Assembly: GCA_030427825.1 (NCBI GenBank)
Contig: JAUICO010000007.1
Span: forward strand, 1-64,000
Direction of reading: 5' to 3'
DNA from: a bacterium
Lineage (GTDB): Bacteria > Myxococcota_A > Bradymonadia > REDH01
DNA length: 64,000 bases
The translations under genes were made by a program, and so were the position numbers. The notes under the pieces were generated by a model. The model worked only from the letters and a program-made list of their open reading frames with translations, made no database searches and was not told where the DNA came from. Of this stretch, positions 9,949-19,147 are shown piece by piece. The stretch's first letter is position 1. The number at the start of each line of letters is the position of its first letter.

Positions 9949-10340
9949 TGGATTCAGCCTTCATGAAGCGCATTGTCATCGCCTCAGGCCTGCTCGGCCT
10001 GCTGGTCGCGAGCGCATTCCTGGCGACGTCGGGTGTAGCTGCGGCGCTCTCGGCGCTGGCCGGGATCGCCATCGGCGTGCTCAACTTCGCAGCGATTCGA
10101 TACGTGGTGTCGAACGTGGTGCGCCCTGAGGCAACAGAGTCGGGTTCCGGCGCTGTCGCGGTTCTGTACGTAGTGAAGTTCATGGCGATCGCAGGTGCAG
10201 TATACCTGCTGGTCGCTGTTGTAGGGATCGACGCGATGGCATTCGCTGCCGGATTCGGCGCGGTGATCATCGCAATGACTGTCGTCGGCGCGACGATGGT
10301 CTCAACCATTAACAATGACGACGTAACCGAAATCGGTTGA
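9948..10340 (+). CDS. atpI: ATP synthase subunit I (AtpI-like)
   Basis: This 130-residue protein has four hydrophobic helices, which fits the AtpI (ATP-synt_I) family preceding atpB in F0 operons. The ATG overlaps the stop of the upstream gene and is preceded by GGAGG 4 nt upstream. AtpI is thought to aid assembly and stability of the c-ring. The atpB start follows 10 bp later. Confidence 0.75.
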   Translation: MDSAFMKRIVIASGLLGLLVASAFLATSGVAAALSALAGIAIGVLNFAAIRYVVSNVVRPEATESGSGAVAVLYVVKFMAIAGAVYLLVAVVGIDAMAFAAGFGAVIIAMTVVGATMVSTINNDDVTEIG

Positions 10341-10350
10341 GGAGATTGTC

Positions 10351-11151
10351 ATGATCAATCGCCTGTTGGCAGCTGACTTTACCTGGTTCAATTGGATCCC
10401 GGGCTACAACGAGTGGAGCTCGGATACCGCACAGTCGATGGGCAAGGGCGTCATCAGCGGTGAGCTTGGTTACTCGATGACGAACATCGTCCTCGCGGGC
10501 GTTGTACTTCTGATCATCATGGGGCTGGTGGCGATGACACGCGCGAGCTGGTCGAAGTCGGACAACCCGGCGATTCCGCAGACAGGCTTCGGGCCGCGCA
10601 ACTTCCTCGAAGTCGTGATGGACTACGTCCTCTCGCAGGCCGAGACGGTTCTCGGCAGTAAGCAGGCGGCGCAGCGATTTCTGCCCCTCGTAGGCGCGCT
10701 TGCCATCTACATCTTCGTATCGAACGTACTTGGGCTCGTACCCGGATTTCTTCCGCCGACGGACGCGTTGAACGTGACCATCGGGCCGGCCATCGTCGTC
10801 TTCTTTGTGACGCACTACGTGGGTCTCAAAGAAAACGGCATGCACTACCTTGAGCACTTTCTCGGACCGAAGATCGGTGGCTTCTGGTGGCTCTTCCCGC
10901 TCTTCGTTCCCCTCGAGATCATCTCGCACGTCGCGCGTCCGGTTTCTCTCGCGCTTCGTCTCATGGGCAACATGATCGGCGACCACCAGGTGCTCGCGCT
11001 CTTCAGCTCGCTGATTCCCTTTTCGATTCTGATCCCACTTCCTTTCTACATGCTCGGCCTGATCGTCTGCTCTGTGCAGACTCTGGTCTTCTGCATGCTC
11101 ACCCTCGTTTACTTCGCAGTAGCTCTTGAACATTCGGAAGAAGGCCATTAA
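10351..11151 (+). CDS. atpB: ATP synthase F0 subunit a
   Basis: This 266-residue integral membrane protein forms the proton/sodium half-channels of F0 next to the c-ring. The signature RPVSLALRLMGNMIGDH contains the essential Arg (Arg203). Several hydrophobic helices are evident. A GAGGAGA ribosome site precedes the ATG. It is cotranscribed with atpI and probably atpE. The F1 and stator genes are not in this window, so the ATP synthase genes are split into at least two clusters. Confidence 0.96.
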   Translation: MINRLLAADFTWFNWIPGYNEWSSDTAQSMGKGVISGELGYSMTNIVLAGVVLLIIMGLVAMTRASWSKSDNPAIPQTGFGPRNFLEVVMDYVLSQAETVLGSKQAAQRFLPLVGALAIYIFVSNVLGLVPGFLPPTDALNVTIGPAIVVFFVTHYVGLKENGMHYLEHFLGPKIGGFWWLFPLFVPLEIISHVARPVSLALRLMGNMIGDHQVLALFSSLIPFSILIPLPFYMLGLIVCSVQTLVFCMLTLVYFAVALEHSEEGH

Positions 11152-11228
11152 CCCGCCGCCCAACAGGGCGATGGCGCAGTGCGTCAAAGACTGAATTCGT
11201 CGATTGTTACTATTTCACGCAAGGCCAG

Positions 11229-11240
11229 GAACGGCCGTTC
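11229..11240. promoter_or_regulatory. 12-bp perfect palindrome before atpE
   Basis: GAACGGCCGTTC lies 8 nt before the GGAGG ribosome site of atpE. It could form a small hairpin that influences atpE translation, since subunit c is needed in excess; this is speculative. Confidence 0.3.
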
Positions 11241-11262
11241 GCCAACCGGAGGAATCCGAACA

Positions 11263-11598
11263 ATGAAGCGCAAGCTCGCAGCCATCAGCACCTTCCTTTT
11301 CACCTTTCTCTACTCCGCCATCGCGTTCGCACAGGACCATGGTGAGCACGCTGCAGAAGCTGCTTCCAGCGGTCGTGGCCTCGTCGCTCTGAGCGCCGGC
11401 CTCGCCATCGGCATCGCAGCAGCAGGCGGCGCAGCCGGTCAGGGTCGCGCAGCAGCAGCGGCTCTCGAAGGCATCAGCCGTAACCCCGGCGCGGCCGGTA
11501 AGGTGCAGACGCCGATGATCCTCGCGCTCGCCTTCATGGAGTCGCTTGTCATCTTCGCATTCATCGTCGCTTTCGTCGCACTCGCCGGTAAGGTCTGA
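11263..11598 (+). CDS. atpE: ATP synthase F0 subunit c, with signal-peptide-like N-terminus
   Basis: The 111-residue proteolipid forms the rotor c-ring. Two helices flank the polar loop EGISRNPGA. The ion-carrying carboxylate is Glu93 in ALAFMESLVIFAF. Gln60 lies exactly 33 residues before it and Ser94 directly after it, matching the Gln/Glu/Ser positions of Na+-binding c-rings; the Thr and Tyr that usually complete that site are Leu95 and Phe98, so the coupling ion is undecided. The first 23 residues resemble a cleavable Sec signal (ending AFA-Q), making it longer than usual c subunits. The ATG at 11263 has GGAGG 9 nt upstream. Confidence 0.93.
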   Translation: MKRKLAAISTFLFTFLYSAIAFAQDHGEHAAEAASSGRGLVALSAGLAIGIAAAGGAAGQGRAAAAALEGISRNPGAAGKVQTPMILALAFMESLVIFAFIVAFVALAGKV

Positions 11599-11624
11599 GT
11601 CGAACGAAGCGCTGAAGCGCGGTC

Positions 11625-11664
11625 GGGAGCGGATCTGCAAAGATCGGCTCCCTTCTTCGTTTTT
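11625..11664 (+). terminator. Intrinsic terminator after atpE
   Basis: GGGAGC and GATC arms pair with GATC and GCTCCC around a TGCAAA loop, with one G-G mismatch. A T-rich run TTCTTCGTTTTT follows. It lies 27 bp after the atpE stop and ends the F0 operon. Confidence 0.75.
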
Positions 11665-11712
11665 GGGGTCTCGATCCGGGCGCGAAGATCGGCTCCTGCG
11701 GGTGCCCGCAGA

Positions 11713-12744
11713 TCAGCTGCGTCGACGAACGAAGTCCACGGCGCAACGGTACGCGTACAGAAAGCTGTCCGGGCGCGCCATTCCGGTGCCGGCAATGTCG
11801 TAGGCGGTTCCATGATCCACGCTGGTGCGGATGATCGGCAAGCCCAGGGTGATGTTCGCTGCGCTGCCAAAGTGAACTGACTTCAACGGTGCGAGTCCCT
11901 GGTCGTGGTACATCGCGATGATGCCATCCGTACGGCGTACGCCGTTGGCGACCAGAGGAAAGAGTGTGTCCGCCGGCCAGGGCCCGTCAGCGTCGATTCC
12001 AAGCGCACGAAGGCTCTCGATGGCCGGGGCGATGACGCGGGCCTCTTCGTCGCCGATTACGCCGCCTTCGCCGGCGTGAGGGTTCAGGCCACACACAGAG
12101 ATGCGGGGCTGAGCGATACCGTAGAGATCGCGGAGGCCGTCGGCCAGGGCCTGCCCGGTTGCGACGATGCCCTCAGAGTGTAGGCGGCCCGTCACCTGCG
12201 ACAGGGGCACGTGCACGGTCGCCAACGCCACGCGTAACACGTCGCCGGCAAGCAGCATCGTTGGGGTGTGCACGCCGCACTCCTGTGCGAGCACTTCGGT
12301 GTGGCCGGTCGGTGGAAGGTCCGCGTCGGCGAGCCTCGCCTTGTGCCAGGGCAGCGTCACGATGGCAGCACACCGTCCTGCACGGGTGTCGGCGACGGCT
12401 CGGACCAGCGCATGGTACTGAATCGCTCCAAAAGCGGGCACTGCTCGGCCCCACGGGTATTCGCCGCCCGTCACGATGTCTCCGAGCACCTTGTCGCTGT
12501 CTGCTTCGACGTCGATCACCCGTATCGCATCGTCGCCATCCGGCGTGCCGTCAGCGGCAACGATCGCAGGCGCCGACAAGATCACCTCGCGCGCAACCAG
12601 GTCAGCGGCCGCCGCTCGCAGCGCTCGGATCGAGCCGTAGGCGACGAAGGGGTGCAGCTCAGCAAGCTCTCGCCAGGTGCGGAGCAGCAGCTCCGGTCCA
12701 ACGCCGGCGTAGTCCCCGACCGTTATCCCGATGGTCGGCGTCAT
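11713..12744 (-). CDS. pdxA: 4-hydroxythreonine-4-phosphate dehydrogenase
   Basis: PdxA oxidises 4-phosphohydroxy-L-threonine in the DXP-dependent branch of pyridoxal 5'-phosphate synthesis. Signatures are TIGITVGDYAGVGPEL, GHTEVLAQECG, GLNPHAGEGGVIGDEE and the metal-binding MYHDQGLAPLKSV. The start is either GTG (12747) or the adjacent ATG (12744); I chose the ATG. It begins 8 bp after the surA-like stop. The surA-pdxA order is the same as in E. coli, so cotranscription is likely. Homodimer, cytosolic. Confidence 0.95.
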   Translation of the reverse strand: MTPTIGITVGDYAGVGPELLLRTWRELAELHPFVAYGSIRALRAAAADLVAREVILSAPAIVAADGTPDGDDAIRVIDVEADSDKVLGDIVTGGEYPWGRAVPAFGAIQYHALVRAVADTRAGRCAAIVTLPWHKARLADADLPPTGHTEVLAQECGVHTPTMLLAGDVLRVALATVHVPLSQVTGRLHSEGIVATGQALADGLRDLYGIAQPRISVCGLNPHAGEGGVIGDEEARVIAPAIESLRALGIDADGPWPADTLFPLVANGVRRTDGIIAMYHDQGLAPLKSVHFGSAANITLGLPIIRTSVDHGTAYDIAGTGMARPDSFLYAYRCAVDFVRRRS

Positions 12745-12752
12745 CACATCAC

Positions 12753-13757
12753 TCAGCGAAGATCAAACTCGGTGACCAGAATCTCGACGAAGGCGTCCTG
12801 GCGAAAGCGGTTGAGGTACAGGGCTTCCTGCCTGCGGGCCTCCGCTTCTTCGAGCTCGTACGCCACCATATCGCGAATGCGGGCCGCGTCGCCCACCGCC
12901 CGACGCTCGAGGTTGTCGAGACGGATCAGGTGCACGCCGAAGGGAGTGCGCACCGGCTCGCTGATGGTCCCAATCTCCAACGCCATCGCTTCACGAGTGT
13001 AGGTGGAATCGAGCTCGCCCACCGCAAAGGTACCGATACGGCCGCCGGTGTTGGCGCTCGCGTCCGGGTTGTTGGCGGACGCGATGTCTTCGAAGGTGCT
13101 CGTGCCGGCGGCGATCTCTGCGCGCCAGGTGGCGATCTGCGCCGTCGCTGCGTCGACCACCTCGGCCGGAGCACCCGCGGGCACCAGAACGAGGATGTGA
13201 CTGGTTGTAATGTAGGTATCCTCAAGGCCGTCGGGGTAGCGCTCTGCCATCACCCGCTCGACCTCCTCATCGCTGATGTTGACGCTTCCCATCACCTCGG
13301 AGCGAATCATCTGGATACGAACCAGGTGCATCGCCATGAACTCGCGATAGTCGTCGAAGTTCACGCCCTCAGAGGCGAGGGCCTCCGAAAACTGCTGCCG
13401 AGTCATGCCCAGCGTCTCGATGTAGTTGTCCAGGTAGGCGTCGACCTCGGCGTCGCTCATACCCATCTGCTGCTCGCGGGCGTTTTCGACGACAAGCTTC
13501 GAGTCCACGAGGTAATTGGCGATGTCGTTTGCCAGGCGGTTTCGCCCGTCGACGGTCTGCAGCGACGCGGTGTCCACCGTACCGATGATCTGCAGGTAGA
13601 TCGGCACGAAACGAATCACGTCGCTCAGAGTCACGATGTCTTCGTTTACGCGCGCGACGATGCGATCGACGACCACCGGCTCATCGTCCTGAGCGAAGGC
13701 AGGCGCCAGGGTACCCAGCACCGCCGCCACTACGATTCCGCAAATCACTCTCTTCAA
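12753..13757 (-). CDS. surA: SurA-like periplasmic peptidyl-prolyl isomerase/chaperone
   Basis: The 334-residue protein opens with a signal peptide (MKRVICGIVVAAVLG..., cleavage after APAFA). A SurA N-terminal chaperone domain follows (VVVDRIVARVNEDIVTLSDV). One parvulin (PPIC) domain then runs from about SHILVLVP to FGVHLIRLDN. I place the start at TTG 13757 because GAGGAG lies 7 nt upstream and the signal begins there; an ATG at 13793 would add 12 residues. It assists folding of outer-membrane proteins. Having one parvulin domain instead of the two in E. coli is common in delta-proteobacteria. Confidence 0.88.
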   Translation of the reverse strand: MKRVICGIVVAAVLGTLAPAFAQDDEPVVVDRIVARVNEDIVTLSDVIRFVPIYLQIIGTVDTASLQTVDGRNRLANDIANYLVDSKLVVENAREQQMGMSDAEVDAYLDNYIETLGMTRQQFSEALASEGVNFDDYREFMAMHLVRIQMIRSEVMGSVNISDEEVERVMAERYPDGLEDTYITTSHILVLVPAGAPAEVVDAATAQIATWRAEIAAGTSTFEDIASANNPDASANTGGRIGTFAVGELDSTYTREAMALEIGTISEPVRTPFGVHLIRLDNLERRAVGDAARIRDMVAYELEEAEARRQEALYLNRFRQDAFVEILVTEFDLR

Positions 13758-13829
13758 CGCACTCTCCTCATCAGGCCGAAGCGCATACATCACAGCGGCC
13801 GACGATGAGCAACGTATTAGGTGCGGCTG

Positions 13830-15749
13830 CTATTCGATGGGAGGCGCTTCGTCGGACCAGGCGCTGACCCAGGCGCCGTGGGCCTGCACGGCGTCGAGGA
13901 AGCTCGCGTAGAAGGGGTGGGCGCCGATGGTGCCGCTGTCGCCGATGACGATCAGCTGCGCCTGCGCCCGGGTCAGCGCGACATTCATGCGACGAACGTC
14001 CGTCAGGAAGCCCAGCGCCTGCTCGTCATTACTTCGCACGAGATCGACAAGCACCGCCGGGCTTTCCTGGCCCTGAAAGCCGTCGATCGACGAGACCCGA
14101 AGCCCCTCCGCGATCTCGTCTGTGAGCCATCGCGACAGGAGCTGCGCCTGTGCATCGTAGGGTGTGATGACGGCGACCTGTTCGGCGTTGAATCCTCTGC
14201 TGATAAGGCGCCTGGCCTCCGCAACTGTGCGGCGTCCCTGCTCGGGGTTGGCGGTTGAGGGGTCGTCAGCGTCGCGCACCTCGCCCCAACCCTTGCCCGC
14301 GGCGTCGATGAATACGAGTGGAGAGGGGCGCAGGGGGTCCTCGCCGGCGCCGAAACATGCCGCGCCGCGCGCTGCCACGGAGGCGTGTGCCTCGAGTTGT
14401 CCACCGTACATCGATGTGCTGGGGAATCGCATGATGTCTTCGTGCATCCGGTACTGTTCCCGGAGCATTGTGGACGGAGCGCCGCGCTCGATCAGCCGCT
14501 CGAAGATGGTGACGCCGAGGCCACCGCTTTCAGCTGCGGGGCTGAGCACCGTAGGCGGCAGCTGCTGGGGATCACCGGCGAGAACCACATGGGATGCGCG
14601 GGCGAGTACACCGAGGGCGATGGGGTCGACGAGCTGTGTCGCTTCGTCGATGACGACGACATCAAAGGGTTCGTCGTCGAGCAGTCGAGCGCCGGCGCCG
14701 GTGGCGGTTGCACATACCAGTTGGGCTTCGCTGAGCACACGAGCGCGGGCCTGCGCGATGTATCGCCTGGCGTCGCGGGACAGCTCGCGGGCTTCGTCCC
14801 GGCGGCCACGATACTCGCGCCACTCGTCGGGATTCGACGGTCGCATCGCGGACACCCGCTTTCGCAGCTTGCGAGATTCTGCGTACCATTTCTGTGCGAG
14901 CGCCCACTCTTCGCTCTGCTCAAGAAGTGCATCGAGAGTTCGGTCCTCGAGCTCCGGTGCGACGCGAGCAGGGCTGCCGATACGCACCGGGAGCACACCG
15001 GTTTCGGCGCAGCGAATGGCAACGTTGTCGACCGCCGCGTTGCTGGACGCGGTAGCCAGGACCCGTTGGCCGCGAGCCACGCACTGCCTGATCAACTCCA
15101 CGACTGTGCGTGTCTTTCCGGTGCCCGGCGGACCGTGAATCAGCGCGAAGGGCGTCGTCACCAGGGCGAGGGCTACCGCAGCCCGCTGCAGCTCATTCAA
15201 TCCGGCATCGAAGGGCACGAGCTCGCCGAGGTCTGCGGCGGCCGATTCGGGCGCCACGAGGGCGCTCTTCATGGAAGCGACGGGCTCGGTGGTGCCGCTG
15301 CGCCTCCACATCGTGATCGCCGCCGCGCCGCGCCTGTAGGTGGTCTCGCTTTCTTCGCGGTCGAGGCGAAATCCGGACACCTCAAGACGTTCTGCATCAT
15401 CGGCAGCGACGTGAATACGTAGCGAGGTACGTCCGCGGCGGGCGACGGTGCCTGTGACCCGGTCCGCCTCGTCCGGGTCCTTCCACCACAGACGTACCGG
15501 GGCTCCGCGATCAATGCGCAGCGAGGCCAGGGAGTCGTTCTGGCGCGCGGTGATCTCGACTGCGATGCGGTCGCCGGGGGTTGTGTGCCAGCGCAGGACC
15601 TCCAGGTCGCGGAGGGCCACACCCCGGCGGATGCGTTCCGGTAGCGAGAGTTCTCGTCGTTCTGCCGCGAGTCGTTCGCGTTCCTCGGTGCGCTCGGTGC
15701 GCCAGAGATCTCCCAGGCGGGACAGCCACTGTTCAAACTCGTCAGCCAT
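13830..15749 (-). CDS. SF1B DNA/RNA helicase, IGHMBP2/Dna2-like AAA ATPase
   Basis: This 639-residue helicase shows the SF1 motifs in order: Walker A GPPGTGKTRTVVEL, motif II VVIDEATQL, motif III LAGDPQQLPPTV, motif V SIDGFQGQE and motif VI DVRRMNVALTRA. The N-terminal part (residues 1-170) looks like the beta-barrel/stalk region of SMUBP2-type enzymes. It probably translocates 5'-3' on single-stranded nucleic acid in repair or RNA metabolism; no nuclease domain is visible. It is transcribed towards surA, 72 bp away. Confidence 0.88.
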   Translation of the reverse strand: MADEFEQWLSRLGDLWRTERTEERERLAAERRELSLPERIRRGVALRDLEVLRWHTTPGDRIAVEITARQNDSLASLRIDRGAPVRLWWKDPDEADRVTGTVARRGRTSLRIHVAADDAERLEVSGFRLDREESETTYRRGAAAITMWRRSGTTEPVASMKSALVAPESAAADLGELVPFDAGLNELQRAAVALALVTTPFALIHGPPGTGKTRTVVELIRQCVARGQRVLATASSNAAVDNVAIRCAETGVLPVRIGSPARVAPELEDRTLDALLEQSEEWALAQKWYAESRKLRKRVSAMRPSNPDEWREYRGRRDEARELSRDARRYIAQARARVLSEAQLVCATATGAGARLLDDEPFDVVVIDEATQLVDPIALGVLARASHVVLAGDPQQLPPTVLSPAAESGGLGVTIFERLIERGAPSTMLREQYRMHEDIMRFPSTSMYGGQLEAHASVAARGAACFGAGEDPLRPSPLVFIDAAGKGWGEVRDADDPSTANPEQGRRTVAEARRLISRGFNAEQVAVITPYDAQAQLLSRWLTDEIAEGLRVSSIDGFQGQESPAVLVDLVRSNDEQALGFLTDVRRMNVALTRAQAQLIVIGDSGTIGAHPFYASFLDAVQAHGAWVSAWSDEAPPIE

Positions 15750-15789
15750 CGGTCCCGTCAGCTGTCATGGAATGCCTGTGCTGAGATGC

Positions 15790-16398
15790 TCAGTCCTTCA
15801 CGACCGTGGCGCCAATGCCCAGCCCCAGCTGGAAGAAGGCTGCGATCAGCGCGAGCGTAAAGCCACCACGCCGGTCCGTATCCAACTCGACGCTGCCGGC
15901 CATGGGGTTGAAGTCCATGCCCGAGTCCCCGGTCTCGGCCATGCCCGCCTGTATCTCTTCGTTCTGCTCTTCGACGAACTTGTCCACGGGTAGCTTGCCG
16001 AAGAAGGCGATCAGCAGCACCACCAGCGCTACGCCGGATAAGCCCGCCGCGATCGGTGCCGTCTTCGCGCCGCCCATGATCGTGAAGCCGAGAAGTGCCG
16101 CAAGTCCGACCGCGAAAATCGGGATCAGAAGGAAGAGCGCGCCTGACATGCGTTCGACCTCAGACTCTTCCTCCTCCGCTTCCCCGGCGGCGGTTCCGCC
16201 CATGCCTTCGCCGAGTCCGCCCATGGGGGAGTCTCCCATGGCGTCGCTCATGTCCATCTCGCTGCCGAACACAACGCCCAGCCCTTTCTGGTGCCCCAGA
16301 TCCCGCCCGCCGCAGGTAATCGCAACCCATGGCATGAACAGTGAGATGAGGAACAGAACGCCCATACCCGATATGCCACCGCCAAAGATCTTCTTCAT
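15790..16398 (-). CDS. Conserved-looking membrane protein of unknown function
   Basis: This 202-residue protein has four predicted membrane helices: residues of about 10-27, 86-108, 116-133 and 180-198. The loop between helices 1 and 2 is rich in Met, Gly, Asp and Glu (GGLGEGMGG, EAEEEESEVE). I do not recognise a family. It begins about 320 bp from the divergent coiled-coil gene. Confidence 0.6.
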   Translation of the reverse strand: MKKIFGGGISGMGVLFLISLFMPWVAITCGGRDLGHQKGLGVVFGSEMDMSDAMGDSPMGGLGEGMGGTAAGEAEEEESEVERMSGALFLLIPIFAVGLAALLGFTIMGGAKTAPIAAGLSGVALVVLLIAFFGKLPVDKFVEEQNEEIQAGMAETGDSGMDFNPMAGSVELDTDRRGGFTLALIAAFFQLGLGIGATVVKD

Positions 16399-16722
16399 TA
16401 CCGCACTCCCAAGTTGGTCTGGTCTGTCCGCGCGCAGTCAGTCCGGTGTGCACTTACGCATCAGTGTCGGAGTGGCGCTGCCCGCGGTACAGGAACACGT
16501 CCGGCTACCTTTGGCCCAGGTGCGCCCACGAAGTCCAGTGGCACGGCAGGCCTCCGAATCCACGTCGCTGCCCGGAAATACACCGGGACCGGGTCGTCGA
16601 TTTTTTGCGGAGCTGATCGTGTGAGGATATCACTGTCTCGCGCCTCGACCTGCCGCGCGTTGCGGAGCGAAGCGGTGCAGCACCGTGCGCAGCGGTGATT
16701 GTCGTCGAAAGGAGATTCTCTG
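16399..16722. other. Divergent intergenic region
   Basis: About 320 bp separate the two divergent genes. I see no convincing gene, terminator or promoter match here. It must contain both promoters. Confidence 0.4.
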
Positions 16723-17406
16723 ATGGACAGCGTTTGGATGGATACGACAGTGTGGGCCGGCCTCGCCGGTGCGACGGCACTCACAGCGAGTTGGGCGACC
16801 TCTTACCTGGTTTCGACCCGCGAGCGGCGAAAGTGGTCGGCGTACCTCGCCGGCGAGCGCGCCAAATACGCCCGCGAAGGCATTGTCGCGATGCAGGAGC
16901 AACACAGCGCCCTCGTCGCGAAGTATCAGCCCCTGGTAGAAGAGGGCGCGCGCCTTCGCGCTGTGCGAACCTCGCTGCTGACCCGCGTTCAGAAACTGGT
17001 CAAGCTGACGGACCAGCAGTCGCGCGAGCTGCTTTCGATGAACCAGATGGTCAACTCTCTGTGCCGAGAGATGGGCAATCAGGCATCCCTGCTCCATCGC
17101 TCACAGCAGGCTGTGCTGCGAAGCGGCATCGAGATCGGTAAGCTGCGCATGGAAGTCACAGAGGCACACGCCCTGGCAGCGCGGGAGACGGAGAAGATTG
17201 TCGACCTGCATGAGCGGGTGATTTCGTTCATTGACGCGACCGGCATTCATCACGATGACACACAGGACCTGGACGGGCGCCTGGTGTCGATCGAGGCTGC
17301 GGTGCGCATGCGTGAGATCGAGCTCGAAGATCTGCAGGCAACCAAACAGCGCCTGGAATCCTTCCTCTGTGAAGTCACCGAAATCGACCACGCGATCGCT
17401 GTTTGA
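16723..17406 (+). CDS. Membrane-anchored coiled-coil protein, unknown function
   Basis: The 227-residue product has one N-terminal membrane helix (TTVWAGLAGATALTASWATS). Long heptad-like helices follow, rich in Glu, Leu, Arg and Gln (residues of about 35-220). The ATG at 16723 has AAAGGAG 8 nt upstream; an in-frame TTG at 16699 is less likely. No enzyme motif is visible. A structural or scaffolding role is an inference. Confidence 0.6.
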   Translation: MDSVWMDTTVWAGLAGATALTASWATSYLVSTRERRKWSAYLAGERAKYAREGIVAMQEQHSALVAKYQPLVEEGARLRAVRTSLLTRVQKLVKLTDQQSRELLSMNQMVNSLCREMGNQASLLHRSQQAVLRSGIEIGKLRMEVTEAHALAARETEKIVDLHERVISFIDATGIHHDDTQDLDGRLVSIEAAVRMREIELEDLQATKQRLESFLCEVTEIDHAIAV

Positions 17407-17426
17407 GCCGGTTGGCGCTGCCGGCG

Positions 17427-17450
17427 GCTTGTCCCGCCCTACCGACAAGC
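17427..17450. terminator. Hairpin between convergent genes
   Basis: GCTTGTC and GACAAGC form a 7-bp stem around a 10-nt loop, between convergent stops at 17406 and 17458. There is no U-tract on either strand, so terminator function is uncertain. Confidence 0.3.
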
Positions 17451-17457
17451 GATTCGC

Positions 17458-19137
17458 TTAGCCGACCTGCGGCAACGAACGCTCGATAATCGCGTCGAAG
17501 TCGACGTCGCGGCCCAGCGTTCCGTAGGCTCGTCCACGCTCACCGACGAGTCGCGAAGCGACGAACGCGTCTGAGACGGCCGCCGGCGCGTGGCGAACCA
17601 GCAGCGACGCCTGCAGGCCGGTGGCGAGCTCTTCGACCACACGGCGGGCGCGGAGCTCGAGATCACTCGGGTCTGAGAGCCTGTCCTTGAGCGCGTCGAG
17701 CCAGCCGTCGTAACGGGCGTCTCCGCCGCGGGCCTCGTCGAGCTCTGCAACAAACAGGGAGAGTGTTTCGGGATCGCGTTGCGCGGCGCGAAGCACATCC
17801 AAACACTGCACGTTTCCTGAGCCCTCCCAGATCGAGTTCAGCGGAGACTCGCGGAAGAGGCGCGCTATTGGTGCTTCTTCGACGTACCCGTTGCCGCCAT
17901 GGCACTCCATCGCTTCGCGAGCAACGTCAGTCTCCTTCTTCGTCACCTGGTACTTGGCGATCGCGGTCGCGATGCGCGCAAATCGCGCCGCGTCCTCACT
18001 GTGCTGTGCGGCGTCAAAGGCGGCTGCGAGGCGGAAGCCGGCTGCGGTGGCGGCCTCGGATTCCAGGCAGAGGTCAGCGAGCACGTTCTTCATGAGCGGC
18101 TGTTCGATGAGCCGCCGCCCGAAGGCGTACCGATATGCGGTGTGGTGACAGGCTTCTGCCACACATCGGCGAATCAGAGACGCAGCGCCGAGTGTACAGT
18201 CGAGGCGCGTATGGCGCACCATCTCGATGATGGTAGCAACGCCGCGGCCTTCTTCTCCGACCATCTGCGCCCACGTGTCATCGAAGACGATTTCGCTGGA
18301 TGCGTTGGAACGGTTGCCGAGTTTGCTCTTGAGGCGCTGAATCTGAAAGGGGTTACGCTCATCGTCCGGCGTGAAGCGAGGCACGAGAAAGCACGAGAGC
18401 CCGCCTTCGCTCTGCGCGAGCACGAGAAAGGCGTCGCACATCGGCGCCGAACAGAACCACTTGTGTCCCCGAAGCAGGTATTCGTTGCCCGGGCCGCGTG
18501 TGCCGATGGCCCGCGCCCGGGTGGTGTTTGCGCGTACGTCAGACCCGCCCTGTCTCTCTGTCATCGCCATGCCGAAGAGGACCCCGGTCTTCTGATGAGC
18601 GGGGATGAGGCGAGGGTCGTACTGGCGGGACATGGCCCGCGGCTCCCATACGGAGGCGATCTCGGGCTGGATACGTAGTGAGGGCACGACAGCAAAGGTC
18701 ATCGTGACCGGGCAGCTGGTTCCCTGCTCTACCTGATGCTTGAGGTGACTCATGGCGGCGCGGCGAACGTGCGCCCCTGAGTCCGCTGATGTCCACGGCG
18801 TTGAGTGAATCCCGGCTTCGATGGACAGGGACATAAGCCGGTGCCAGCTCTCGTGAAACTCTACCTCGTCGATGCGGTGGCCGAAGCGATCGTAGGTCCG
18901 CAGCTCGGGTTCGTACCTGTTCGCCAGCTCGCCCAGCCGTAGCACCTCAGCTCGGCCGAGGCGGGCTCCGTAGGAGAGGGTTTCGGTGTCGGCCTGTGCG
19001 CCGCTGTTGTCGTCGCAATAGAGCGCCAGCGCATCGCGAGCCGGCCGGTCGAATTCCCAGAGGTTGTAGTCCTCGAGGGGTGGCGGCTGGTTTTGAACGT
19101 CGAAGGGGTCGTTGGCGGCGAAGTCGCGTGCCTTCAT
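17458..19137 (-). CDS. AidB-like acyl-CoA dehydrogenase family protein
   Basis: The 559-residue flavoprotein matches the AidB branch of acyl-CoA dehydrogenases. Its N-terminal part is longer than in classical ACADs, the central motif is MTERQGGSDVRANTT, the FAD region reads RLKSKLGNRSNAS, and the C-terminus has ECHGGNGYVEEAPIARL and SIWEGSGNVQCLD. E. coli AidB (about 540 aa) is induced by alkylation stress and binds DNA. Whether this protein is a stress protein or a catabolic dehydrogenase cannot be told. The ATG at 19137 is preceded by GAGGAG. It follows the MDR gene by 10 bp, so the two form an operon. Confidence 0.85.
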   Translation of the reverse strand: MKARDFAANDPFDVQNQPPPLEDYNLWEFDRPARDALALYCDDNSGAQADTETLSYGARLGRAEVLRLGELANRYEPELRTYDRFGHRIDEVEFHESWHRLMSLSIEAGIHSTPWTSADSGAHVRRAAMSHLKHQVEQGTSCPVTMTFAVVPSLRIQPEIASVWEPRAMSRQYDPRLIPAHQKTGVLFGMAMTERQGGSDVRANTTRARAIGTRGPGNEYLLRGHKWFCSAPMCDAFLVLAQSEGGLSCFLVPRFTPDDERNPFQIQRLKSKLGNRSNASSEIVFDDTWAQMVGEEGRGVATIIEMVRHTRLDCTLGAASLIRRCVAEACHHTAYRYAFGRRLIEQPLMKNVLADLCLESEAATAAGFRLAAAFDAAQHSEDAARFARIATAIAKYQVTKKETDVAREAMECHGGNGYVEEAPIARLFRESPLNSIWEGSGNVQCLDVLRAAQRDPETLSLFVAELDEARGGDARYDGWLDALKDRLSDPSDLELRARRVVEELATGLQASLLVRHAPAAVSDAFVASRLVGERGRAYGTLGRDVDFDAIIERSLPQVG

Positions 19138-19147
19138 CTCCTGCTCC

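Noticed and set aside
12159..13808. Long plus-strand frame across pdxA and surA
   Set aside because: It runs antisense through two conserved genes and reads as Arg/Ala/His-rich noise.
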